Of a stretch of 64,000 nt of DNA, positions 35,542 through 43,259 are shown in pieces. This DNA comes from Inhella proteolytica (GTDB taxonomy: Bacteria > Pseudomonadota > Gammaproteobacteria > Burkholderiales > Burkholderiaceae_C): positions 62,001 through 126,000 of the forward strand of contig NZ_JAEDAK010000004.1 of NCBI RefSeq assembly GCF_016093275.1. Reading direction: 5' to 3'. Under the pieces are notes generated by a model. That model did no database searches, was not told the DNA's origin, and worked only from the letters and a program-made list of their open reading frames with translations. A program made the translations under genes and the position numbers. How positions within the stretch are numbered: the stretch's first letter is position 1; each line of letters starts with the position of its first letter.

Positions 35542-35836
35542 TGGCGGTGCTTGGGCTCACACTGACACGAGCCCTCCTCTGACTTCGACGGTCAGGACGA
35601 CGAAGGCGCCCGGAGTACCGGTCGTCCCGGGCAGCGAGGACCATGGCCTCCGAGCTCCGAAGAACACACCCCCAACCAGCGCCCTGGGACACCCAGTTGC
35701 TCGTTGGGGGTCCGTTCATCGCAGAGAGCCCTTGATGGTTTGCAGTGGTCTAGACGGCCGGTACTCCGGCCAGCTTAGCGGGCAGGTTTTCGCAGTCCCA
35801 GGAGGGGTGTGGGAGCCATGTGAGCCGGACGTGCAG
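35542..35836. other. Unique spacer between the two inverted elements in the livG-livF gap
   Basis: About 295 bases without a convincing gene. Short frames exist on both strands but have neither ribosome sites nor protein-like composition. I see no transposase or target duplication. A short CCGGTACTCCGG palindrome lies near 35759. This spacer might be the loop of a large inverted-repeat structure formed by copies A and B. Confidence 0.5.
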
Positions 35837-35950
35837 TCGCGCGCCGCCTTAGGCGGCGTGCGTGCATTGGCGCCTTTCTTTGCCCCGCGTTTCTTTGGCA
35901 AGACAAAGAAATGCGGGTCGGGGTGTGGGGTTGAAGACCCCACGGGCTCT
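35837..35950 (+). repeat. Three-hairpin intergenic element, copy B
   Basis: On the + strand: hairpin GCGCCGCC-TTA-GGCGGCG (about 35840-35859), CATTGGCGCCTTTCTTTG, hairpin CCCGCGTTTCTTTG-GCAAGA-CAAAGAAATGCGGG, and hairpin GTGGGGT-TGAAG-ACCCCAC. Copy A has GCAGGGG/CCCCTGC in the last stem, so pairing is kept while bases change. It ends about 20 bp before livF. Confidence 0.72.
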
Positions 35951-35970
35951 CACTTCAAAGCACAAGCCCA

Positions 35971-36699
35971 ATGAGCCTGCTCAAACTCCAAGGCGTCCAC
36001 ACCCACATCGGCGCGTACCACATCCTCCACGGCGTCGACCTGGAGGTGCCCGAGGGCCAAGTGACCATGCTGCTGGGCCGCAATGGCGCCGGCAAGACCA
36101 CCACACTGCGCACCATCATGGGCCTGTGGCCGCACAGCCAGGGAACGATCGAATTCGCCGGCGGCAGGCACAAGCAAAGCACCCCCGAGATCGCCCAGCA
36201 AGGCATCGCCTATGTGCCCGAATCCATGGGCATCTTCAGCGACCTCAGCGTGGCCGAAAACTTGCTGCTCGCCGCAAGGCAAGCCAAGCGTTTGCAGGAC
36301 CTGGATGACGCACGTCTGACCTGGCTGTTCGGCCTCTTCCCCGCGCTGAAGACCTTCTGGCAATACCCCGCCGGCAAGCTCAGCGGTGGGCAAAAGCAGA
36401 TGGTCGCCATTGCCCGCGCACTGATCGAGCCGCGCCGCCTGCTGCTGATCGACGAGCCCAGCAAGGGCCTGGCGCCGGCCATCGTGCAGAACCTCATCGA
36501 GGCGCTGGGTGAACTGAAGAAGCAACAGACCACCGTGCTGCTGGTGGAGCAGAACTTCGCCATGGCCAAGGCCCTGGGCGACCGCGTGGCCGTGATGGAC
36601 GACGGCCGCGTGGTGCACACCGGGGCCATGCAGGAATTGGCCGAGAACGAAGTACTTCAGCAACGCCTGCTCGGCCTCTCACTCGGAGCGCATCAATGA
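35971..36699 (+). CDS. HAAT ABC transporter ATP-binding protein (LivF-like)
   Basis: The product is 242 residues. Walker A is LLGRNGAGKTTTLRT, the signature LSGGQKQMVAIARAL, Walker B LLLIDEPSKGLAP and the switch His is replaced by Gln in LLVEQNFAMA, as is usual for LivF. It forms the second nucleotide-binding subunit with the LivG-like protein. The stop overlaps the livH ATG by four bases. Confidence 0.94.
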   Translation: MSLLKLQGVHTHIGAYHILHGVDLEVPEGQVTMLLGRNGAGKTTTLRTIMGLWPHSQGTIEFAGGRHKQSTPEIAQQGIAYVPESMGIFSDLSVAENLLLAARQAKRLQDLDDARLTWLFGLFPALKTFWQYPAGKLSGGQKQMVAIARALIEPRRLLLIDEPSKGLAPAIVQNLIEALGELKKQQTTVLLVEQNFAMAKALGDRVAVMDDGRVVHTGAMQELAENEVLQQRLLGLSLGAHQ

Positions 36700-37712
36700 C
36701 CACCACCACCGCGCCGGCCGCCCTGCCACGCGAGCGCTTTGACATCGCGCCGCTGGCCCTGCTCGCCGGCCTGGCCCTGCTGGCCCTGCCGCTGATCGGC
36801 AGCCCCAGCTCCTGGGCCACGCTGACGCTCGCCGGGCTGGCCATGGGTCTGATCGTCTTCATCATGGCCTCGGGCCTGACGCTGGTGTTCGGCCTGATGG
36901 ACGTCTTGAACTTCGGCCACGGCCTCTTCATCGCCCTGGGCGCCTTCATGGCCACCACGGTGCTCTCCAGCTTGAGCGGCCTGGTCCACAGCCCGGATCT
37001 GGGGGCCAATCTGCTCGCCGTGGGCGCGGCCTGCCTGGTGGGCATGGGCGTGGCCGGCGCGGTGGGCCTGGCCTTTGAGCGCGTGCTGGTGCGGCCCGTC
37101 TACGGCCTGCACCTGAAGCAGATCCTCATCACCATGGGCGGCATGATCGTCGGCGAGGAGCTGCTGAAGATGCAGTACGGCGCGCAGCTCGTGCCCATCA
37201 CCCCGCCCGAGGGCCTGCGCGGTGCGCTGCTGTTCGGTGATGTGGCGCTGGAGCGCTTCCGCCTGCTGGCCATGGTCGTCGGTCTGACCGTGCTGGTGGG
37301 CCTGCTGTGGCTGCTGAACCGCACCAAGCTGGGCCTGCTGATCCGCGCCGGCGTGCAGGACCGCGAGATGGTGGAAAGCCTGGGCTACCCGATCCGCCGG
37401 CTGTTCATCGGCACCTTCGTCGCCGGCTCGGCGCTGGCGGGCCTGGGCGGCGTGCTCTGGGGCCTGTACCAGCAGGGCGTGACGCCGCAGATCGGCGCGC
37501 AGCTCAATGTGCTGATCTTCATCGTCATCATCATTGGCGGCCTGGGCTCCACCTTCGGCAGCTTCGTGGGTGCGCTGCTGGTGGGCCTGGTGGCCAACTA
37601 CACCGGCTTCCTGGCGCCCAAGCTGGCGCTGTTCTCCAACATCGCCTTGATGGTGGCGGTGCTGCTGTGGCGGCCCGAGGGCCTGTACCCGGTGGCGCGA
37701 AGGGCCGGCTGA
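36696..37712 (+). CDS. HAAT ABC transporter permease (LivH-like)
   Basis: The product is 338 residues with about eight or nine membrane helices. The LivH motifs GLALGLIVFIMASGLTLVFGLMDVLNFGHG-like (start near residue 45), a GLLIRAGVQDREMVESLGYPI cytosolic coupling loop and GGLGSTFGSFVGALLVGL are present. It forms half of the inner-membrane channel. It overlaps livF by four bases and shares its last base with the livM start. Confidence 0.94.
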   Translation: MTTTTAPAALPRERFDIAPLALLAGLALLALPLIGSPSSWATLTLAGLAMGLIVFIMASGLTLVFGLMDVLNFGHGLFIALGAFMATTVLSSLSGLVHSPDLGANLLAVGAACLVGMGVAGAVGLAFERVLVRPVYGLHLKQILITMGGMIVGEELLKMQYGAQLVPITPPEGLRGALLFGDVALERFRLLAMVVGLTVLVGLLWLLNRTKLGLLIRAGVQDREMVESLGYPIRRLFIGTFVAGSALAGLGGVLWGLYQQGVTPQIGAQLNVLIFIVIIIGGLGSTFGSFVGALLVGLVANYTGFLAPKLALFSNIALMVAVLLWRPEGLYPVARRAG

Positions 37713-38773
37713 TGGTCAAGACCCTGCTTTCGCACGATCTGCCGCGCAGCCGCCTGCTGGCCGCGCTCTTGATCGTCACCGTGCTGGGCCTCTTGGCCAC
37801 GCCCTTCCTGTTCCCCGGCACCAAGCCGATGAACGTGGCCGCCAAGACCCTGGTGTTCATCGTGCTGGTGGCCAGCTACGACCTGCTGCTGGGCTACACC
37901 GGCATCGTCAGCTTTGCGCACACGCTGTTCTTCGGCATCGGCGCCTACGGGGTGGCGATTGCGAGCCATCGCATGGGCCCGGGCTGGGACGCGGTGCTGC
38001 TCGGCGCGGGCGCGGCGCTGGGGGCCAGCCTGCTGCTCTCGCTGGTGATCGGCCTGGCCTCGCTGCGCGTCAAGGCGATCTTCTTCGCCATGATCACGCT
38101 GGCCGTGGCCTCGGCCTTTCTCACGCTGGCCTCGCAACTCAGCGAGTTCACCGGCGGCGAGGACGGCCTGAACTTCAAGGTGCCCGAGCTGCTGCGCCCG
38201 GCCACGGTGTTCCTGGATGAACCCCTGTTCGGTGTGGAGGTGGACGGCCGCCTGCTCAGCTACTACGGCCTGTGCCTGGCGGTGGCCGTGCTGGTGCTCT
38301 TGATGCTGCGCATCGTCAACTCGCCCTTCGGCCGCGTGCTGCAGGCCATCCGCGAGAACAGCTTCCGCGCCGAGGCCATCGGCTACCGCACAGTGGTGTA
38401 CCGCACGCTCTCGAACGTGCTGGCCGCGCTGTTCGCTTGCGCATCCGGCGTGCTGCTGGCGCTGTGGCTGCGCTATGTGGGGCCGGAGACGGCGATGTCC
38501 TTCGAGATCATGCTGGACATCCTGCTGATCGTCGTCATCGGCGGCATGGGCACGGTCTACGGCGCGGTCATCGGCTCGGTGCTGTTCGTGCTGGCGCAGA
38601 ACTACCTGCAGGACCTGATGCGCCTGGCGCAGGGGCCGCTGGCGGACGTGCCGGTGCTGGGCGCCATCACCTCGCCCGACCGCTGGCTGCTGTGGCTGGG
38701 CATGTTGTTCATCCTCTCTGTCTATCACTTCCCCACCGGCATCGTCGGAAAACTGAGATCACGCAAGCCATGA
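37712..38773 (+). CDS. HAAT ABC transporter permease (LivM-like)
   Basis: The product is 353 residues with about nine or ten helices. Motifs of LivM are ASYDLLLGYTGIVSFAHTLFFGIGAYG, the coupling loop GRVLQAIRENSFRAEAIGY and the closing IGGMGTVYGAVIGSVLF. It pairs with the LivH-like permease. ATG overlaps the livH stop as TGATG, and its stop overlaps the ATG of the following hydrolase by four bases, so that hydrolase is physically part of the transporter operon. Confidence 0.94.
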   Translation: MVKTLLSHDLPRSRLLAALLIVTVLGLLATPFLFPGTKPMNVAAKTLVFIVLVASYDLLLGYTGIVSFAHTLFFGIGAYGVAIASHRMGPGWDAVLLGAGAALGASLLLSLVIGLASLRVKAIFFAMITLAVASAFLTLASQLSEFTGGEDGLNFKVPELLRPATVFLDEPLFGVEVDGRLLSYYGLCLAVAVLVLLMLRIVNSPFGRVLQAIRENSFRAEAIGYRTVVYRTLSNVLAALFACASGVLLALWLRYVGPETAMSFEIMLDILLIVVIGGMGTVYGAVIGSVLFVLAQNYLQDLMRLAQGPLADVPVLGAITSPDRWLLWLGMLFILSVYHFPTGIVGKLRSRKP

Positions 38774-39606
38774 ACTCGCGCTACCTGCGCTGCCTGGGCC
38801 GTGAGCTGCACTTCATGGACTGGGGTGACCCGGCCAACCCCGAGGTCGTGGTGGCCTGGCATGGCCTGGCCCGCACGGGGCGGGACATGGACGAGCTGGC
38901 CGCGCAACTGGCGCCGCGCTTTCGCGTGATCTGCCCGGACACGATTGGCCGCGGCCTGTCGCAATGGAGCCCGCAGCCGCGCGACGAGTACTGCCTGGAC
39001 TTCTACGCCGAACTGGCCACCGCGCTGCTGGACCAGCTGGGCGTGGTGCAGACGCATTGGGTCGGCACCTCGATGGGCGGCGCCATCGGCCTCGTGGCCG
39101 CGGCCGGGCCGCTGCAGGGGCGCATCCGCCGCCTGGTGCTGAACGACGTCGGCCCCGAGCTGGCCGAGCCCGCGCTGGCGCGCATCCGCGCCTATGCCGG
39201 CCAACCGCCCGCCTTCGCCACGCTCACCGAGCTGGAGGGCTACTTCCGACAGATCTACGCGCCCTACGGCTGGTTGAGCGACACGCAATGGCGGCACCTG
39301 ACCGAGACCTCGGTGCGCCGCCTGCCCGACGGCCGCGTGACCCCGCATTACGACCCCGCGATGGTGGAGCAGTTCACCCACCACCCGGACGACTACCGCC
39401 GCTGGGCCGAGTGGGACCGCCTGAGCCTGCCGGTGCTGGCGCTGCGCGGCGTCGATTCCGACCTGCTGACGCCCGAGGTCTTCGAGGCCATGCGCGTGCG
39501 CGGCCCGCGCGCGCTGGGCGTGGTCATCGAAGGCTGCGGCCACGCGCCCGCGCTGAACACCCCCGAGCAGCTCGGCCTGATCGAGCGCTTTCTGATCGCC
39601 CACTGA
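38770..39606 (+). CDS. Alpha/beta hydrolase, candidate 3-hydroxybutyrate-oligomer esterase
   Basis: The product is 278 residues with no signal peptide. Oxyanion region VVAWHGLARTGRDMDELA, nucleophile Ser in WVGTSMGGAIGL, Asp in LRGVDSDLLTPE and His in EGCGHAPALN make a full triad. It is translationally coupled to livM and followed after 13 bp by 3-hydroxybutyrate dehydrogenase; the natural reading is that it splits imported hydroxybutyrate esters in the cytosol. The hydrolase at 43260-44102 is a clear relative (same WHGL/LHGL-TRxGRD opening, GTSxGG, RGxxSDLL and GHAP blocks). Confidence 0.82.
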   Translation: MNSRYLRCLGRELHFMDWGDPANPEVVVAWHGLARTGRDMDELAAQLAPRFRVICPDTIGRGLSQWSPQPRDEYCLDFYAELATALLDQLGVVQTHWVGTSMGGAIGLVAAAGPLQGRIRRLVLNDVGPELAEPALARIRAYAGQPPAFATLTELEGYFRQIYAPYGWLSDTQWRHLTETSVRRLPDGRVTPHYDPAMVEQFTHHPDDYRRWAEWDRLSLPVLALRGVDSDLLTPEVFEAMRVRGPRALGVVIEGCGHAPALNTPEQLGLIERFLIAH

Positions 39607-39619
39607 ATCTGGAGTTCCC

Positions 39620-40405
39620 ATGTCCCTGAACGGCCGCACGGCGCTGGTCACCGGTTCCACGCAAGGCATTGGCCTGGCCATTGCCGAAGCCCTGGCATGC
39701 GCCGGCGCGCAGGTGGTGCTGCACGGCATCGAAGCCGCCGAGCAAGGCCAGGCCGTGGCCGCGCGCCTGCAGGAGCAGACCGGCGCGCGCTGCGCCTACG
39801 TGCAGGCCGACCTGGCCGACGAAACCGCCGCCGCGGGCCTGGTGGCCGCCGCCGCGGCGGCGCTGGCGCCGATCGACATCCTGGTCAACAACGCCGGCAT
39901 CCAGCACACCTGCCCGATCGCCGAGTTCCCCGCCGCGCGCTGGAACGCCATCCTGGCCATCAACCTCAGTAGCGCCTTCCACACCATGAAAGCCGCCCTC
40001 CCCGGCATGCGTGCGCGCGGCTGGGGTCGCATCGTCAACATCGCCTCCGTGCACGGCCTGGTGGCCTCCGTCAACAAGAGCGCCTACCTGGCCGCCAAGC
40101 ATGGCCTGGTGGGCCTGAGCAAGGGTGTGGCGCTGGAGACGGCGGCTGAGGGCATCACCGTGAACTGCATCTGCCCGGGCTGGACGGACACCGCGCTGAT
40201 CCAACCCCAGATCGAGGCCCGCGCAGCAGCCTTCGGCGGCGACCGCCAGGCCGGCATCCGCGAGCTGCTGCGCGAGAAGCAGCCCAACCTCACGCTGCTG
40301 CCGCCCAGCCACATCGGCGAGGTGGCGGTGTTCCTGTGCGGGCCGGCGGCGGCGGGGATCACGGGGGTGGCGCTGCCGGTGGATGGGGGGTGGACGGCGC
40401 AGTAG
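39620..40405 (+). CDS. bdhA: 3-hydroxybutyrate dehydrogenase (SDR family)
   Basis: The product is 261 residues. NAD site TGSTQGIG, NNAG and the SDR triad Ser in NIASVHG with Tyr-x3-Lys in YLAAKHG are intact. The segment LLREKQPNLTLLPPSHIGEVAVFLCG and the C-terminal VALPVDGGWTAQ are typical of D-3-hydroxybutyrate dehydrogenases, which oxidise 3-hydroxybutyrate to acetoacetate. It ends the sigma-54-driven operon and is the best clue to the transported substrate. Confidence 0.88.
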   Translation: MSLNGRTALVTGSTQGIGLAIAEALACAGAQVVLHGIEAAEQGQAVAARLQEQTGARCAYVQADLADETAAAGLVAAAAAALAPIDILVNNAGIQHTCPIAEFPAARWNAILAINLSSAFHTMKAALPGMRARGWGRIVNIASVHGLVASVNKSAYLAAKHGLVGLSKGVALETAAEGITVNCICPGWTDTALIQPQIEARAAAFGGDRQAGIRELLREKQPNLTLLPPSHIGEVAVFLCGPAAAGITGVALPVDGGWTAQ

Positions 40406-40530
40406 GGCTTGCTGTCCACCGCTTCTTGAGCGCCTGCAGGGGCTTCACCCGACGCGCCGCTTTCACCTGCTGACCGCTGGCGGTTCGGCTGTTCGGCTGT
40501 TCGGCAGCCTCCCCTATGCCCAGCCGAGGA
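40406..40530. other. Gap after bdhA, no gene
   Basis: The stretch holds a piece of the short GGGGCTTCACCC motif that is also inside copy A (35440-35452), and TTCGGCTG-type short repeats near 40484-40508. I see no ribosome site or convincing frame, and no clear terminator. Confidence 0.4.
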
Positions 40531-40536
40531 GCACAG

Positions 40537-40645
40537 AAGAGCGGGCCCGCGCGCGTGAGCGCGCCTCGTGAACTGACTTGGCCCAACTGTCTGAACGGAG
40601 CGAACGCAGTGAGCGAAGTGAGTTTTGGGCCTGGGCCCGCTCTTC
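40537..40645. repeat. Branched inverted repeat with 13-bp perfect outer stem
   Basis: The outer arms GAAGAGCGGGCCC (40537-40549) and its exact complement (40633-40645) enclose a CGCGCGTGAGCGCGC hairpin and an inner hairpin with GGCCCAACT and AGTTTTGGGCC arms. The whole could fold as a branched structure in DNA or RNA. Confidence 0.65.
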
Positions 40646-40667
40646 GCGCACCGCAGGGAACCCCCGG

Positions 40668-40770
40668 CGCAGCCGGGGGCGCCGGCATCGGGGTCGCCTT
40701 TCTTGGCCTACCTTCTTTGGCGAAGCAAAGAAGGTAGGTCGGCTGCCGGGCCGAGACCCGGCGGGGTCTT
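40668..40770 (+). repeat. Three-hairpin intergenic element, copy C
   Basis: The order matches copy B: hairpin CCCCCGGC-GCA-GCCGGGGG, then CGCCTTTCTTGG, hairpin CCTACCTTCTTTG-GCGAAG-CAAAGAAGGTAGG, and hairpin GCCGGG-CCGAGA-CCCGGC. Stem positions differ from copies A and B on both sides, so pairing is retained. Confidence 0.7.
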
Positions 40771-40821
40771 TCGCACAACGCATGCGGCTCGTCTGTCCAC
40801 AAATCAGTCAGCGCCTGAAAA

Positions 40822-40851
40822 GCAGACAACCAGCCTCGCGCACCTGTCTGC
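40822..40851. promoter_or_regulatory. Inverted repeat, weak candidate activator site for the TonB-receptor promoter
   Basis: Arms GCAGACA and TGTCTGC are 16 bases apart, about 135 bp before the second -24/-12 promoter. The sequence is not clearly the same as the palindrome at 33127-33155, so common regulation rests on position only. Confidence 0.3.
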
Positions 40852-40971
40852 CCAGCAAACAAGCAATCACTCAGGCCCTTGCCTGCCGGCCTCCCGGTGA
40901 GCGTTCTGAAGGTCTCCAACACGCTTCCCGCTGATGGTTTTCCCGCGCTTTTAGGCACCGCACTCCAACTG

Positions 40972-40985
40972 GGCACGCCGCTTGC
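40972..40985 (+). promoter_or_regulatory. Sigma-54 (-24/-12) promoter of the TonB receptor
   Basis: GGCACG-CCGC-TTGC has the essential GG and GC pairs at exact spacing; only the first T of the consensus TGGCACG is replaced (by G). It lies 91 bases before the receptor ATG. It would place the receptor under the same sigma factor as the transporter operon. Confidence 0.7.
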
Positions 40986-41076
40986 GCTTGTCCACCCAGC
41001 GCCCAGCCGATCGACATCAGAAACCGGCGGGCGACCCGACACCGCCCGACCCCAACCGAACCCCGGAGACCACCCC

Positions 41077-43251
41077 ATGCGACCGATGACCCTGCTGCGC
41101 CTGCAACCCCTGGCCCTGGCCGCCGCCACCCTGCTGGGCACCCCCGCCCTGGCCCAGACCGCGCCGGCCACCGATGAAGCCACGCAGCTGGAGAAGGTCA
41201 CCGTCACGGCGCGCAAGCGCGAGGAGACGCTGCAGGACGTGCCCGTGGCCGTGACGGCGCTCACGGCCCAGAGCCTGGACCGCCTGGCGGTGCGCAACCT
41301 TGGCGACCTGCAAGGCCAGGTGCCCAGCCTGACCATCTACGCCGCACGCGGCAGCAACAGCACGCTCACCACCTTCATCCGCGGCGTCGGCCAGGCCGAC
41401 CCGCTGTGGGGCGTGGACCCGGGCGTGGGCATCTACCTGGACGATGTGTACATGGCCCGCCCGCAGGGTGCGCTGCTGGAGGTGTTCGACATCGAGCGCA
41501 TCGAGGTGCTGCGTGGCCCGCAGGGCACGCTGTACGGCAAGAACACGATTGGCGGCGCGGTGAAGTACGTATCGAAGGCGCTGGGCACCGCCACCAGCGG
41601 CAACGTGGCGCTCACCGTGGGCAACCACGGCCTGCTGCAGGCCAAGGGCATGCTGGGCGGCGCCACCGAGGACGGCCAGTTCCGTGCCCGCCTGGCCCTG
41701 GCCAAGAGCGACCGCGACGGCTACGGCAAGAACCTCACCGATGGGTCCGACGTGAGCAACCAGGACACCGGTGCGGCGCGCATCCAGGCCGGCTGGTTCC
41801 CTGAAGGCCTGCCGCTGAACGTCCAGGTCAGCGCCGACCGCACCCGTGACGACTCCAACATGCGCGGCTTCCAGCGCATGGCGGTGAACCGCTTCGACCC
41901 CGCCGCCACGCCCGCCAGCACCGGCCGCTACGACATCGCCAGCGGCATGCCGAACAAGAACTACACCCACGCCGGCGGCCACGCCATCACGCTGGGCTTT
42001 GATCTGGGCCAGGACTGGAGCGGCAAGCTCATCAGCGCCTACCGCAGCTCCGACACCGACACCTCGATCGACTTCGACGGCCTGCCCAACAAGATCGCCG
42101 ACGTGCGCGCGCTCTACAGCGACAGCTCGCGCAGCCACGAGCTGCAGCTTGCGCGCGCCGGCGGCGGCGTGTTCGGTCTCTACCGCTTCGAGGGCGAGGC
42201 CGGCGGTCAGGTGCTGAACAACTTCTTCAACCTGAGCTTTGGCGACACCCGTGGCCAGGTCTACACGAAGAGCAATGCCGCCTATGTGGACTGGGAGTGG
42301 GAGCTGAGCGAGGCGCTGAACCTCTCCACCGGCCTGCGCTACACCAGCGAGGAAAAGCGCGCCGTGGTGCTGAACCGCGCCTACAAGGACGCCACCTTCT
42401 CGGTGCCCATCGCCACCGTGTCCGACTTCGACAAGACCCGCAAGGTCAGCAACACCTCGCCCAAGCTCTCGCTGGGCTACGAGCTGAGCAAGGACACCAA
42501 GTTCTACGCCACCGCCTCGCGCGGCTTCAAGAGCGGCGGCTACAACATCCGCGCCAACGTCACCGCCGTGCCCTCGTCCAGCAAGCCCTTCGAGGACGAA
42601 ACGCTCGACTCCTTCGAGCTGGGCGCCAAGCTGCGCCTGGACGAAGGCCGGCTCGAACTGAACAGCGCCGTCTTCCACAACAAGTACAAAAACGTTCAGC
42701 TCTCGGTCTTCACCAGCTTCACCCAGGCCAACGGCCAGCCCGGCTTCTTCGGCGACTTCACCAACGCCGGCCGCGCCACGGTCAATGGCCTGGAGCTGGA
42801 GATGATCTGGCGCCCGACGCGCAACCTCACGCTGCGCGGCAACGCCTCGGTCATCGACGCGAAGTACGACGAGTACCTGGACCGCGGCGTCAACGTGGCT
42901 GCCCAGAAGAAGTTCAGCAACACGCCCAAGACCAGCGGCGCGCTGGACGTGGAGTACCGCCTGCCCTTCGCCCTGGGCGGCGAACTGCGCGCCCGCGCCG
43001 GCGTGAGCTACCGCAGCAAGGTCTACCCGACCACGGACCTGAGCGAGGTCATCGCCCAGCCCGGCTACAGCCTGTGGTCCGCCGGCCTGATCTGGGAGCG
43101 CGACCGCCACTGGACCTTCGCGCTGCAAGGCACCAACCTGGGCGACAAGGCCTACCGCACCGATGGCTACAACATCGCCGCGCTGGGCGTGCTGGACGGC
43201 TTCTACGGCGCGCCGCGCCAGGTCAGCCTGAGCGCTTCGTACCGCTTCTGA
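41077..43251 (+). CDS. TonB-dependent outer-membrane receptor
   Basis: The product is 724 residues with a signal peptide ending TPALAQ. A TonB-box-like start (QLEKVTVTARKREETLQDVP) leads into the plug domain (about residues 45-165: LQGQVPSLTIYA, IRGVGQ, IERIEVLRGPQGTLYGKNTIGGAV), followed by the 22-strand barrel ending in Phe (VSLSASYRF). It imports a ligand across the outer membrane with energy from TonB. The sequence type is the catabolic rather than siderophore class. Promoter and neighbours suggest an ester or oligomer of hydroxybutyrate as ligand. Confidence 0.93.
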   Translation: MRPMTLLRLQPLALAAATLLGTPALAQTAPATDEATQLEKVTVTARKREETLQDVPVAVTALTAQSLDRLAVRNLGDLQGQVPSLTIYAARGSNSTLTTFIRGVGQADPLWGVDPGVGIYLDDVYMARPQGALLEVFDIERIEVLRGPQGTLYGKNTIGGAVKYVSKALGTATSGNVALTVGNHGLLQAKGMLGGATEDGQFRARLALAKSDRDGYGKNLTDGSDVSNQDTGAARIQAGWFPEGLPLNVQVSADRTRDDSNMRGFQRMAVNRFDPAATPASTGRYDIASGMPNKNYTHAGGHAITLGFDLGQDWSGKLISAYRSSDTDTSIDFDGLPNKIADVRALYSDSSRSHELQLARAGGGVFGLYRFEGEAGGQVLNNFFNLSFGDTRGQVYTKSNAAYVDWEWELSEALNLSTGLRYTSEEKRAVVLNRAYKDATFSVPIATVSDFDKTRKVSNTSPKLSLGYELSKDTKFYATASRGFKSGGYNIRANVTAVPSSSKPFEDETLDSFELGAKLRLDEGRLELNSAVFHNKYKNVQLSVFTSFTQANGQPGFFGDFTNAGRATVNGLELEMIWRPTRNLTLRGNASVIDAKYDEYLDRGVNVAAQKKFSNTPKTSGALDVEYRLPFALGGELRARAGVSYRSKVYPTTDLSEVIAQPGYSLWSAGLIWERDRHWTFALQGTNLGDKAYRTDGYNIAALGVLDGFYGAPRQVSLSASYRF

Positions 43252-43259
43252 GAAGGCGC

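Noticed and set aside
41017-43128. Open minus-strand frame of 703 codons opposite the TonB receptor
   Set aside because: The composition is Gly/Ala/Val/His-rich and lacks protein-like patterns, whereas the + strand reads a complete receptor with plug, barrel and terminal Phe.
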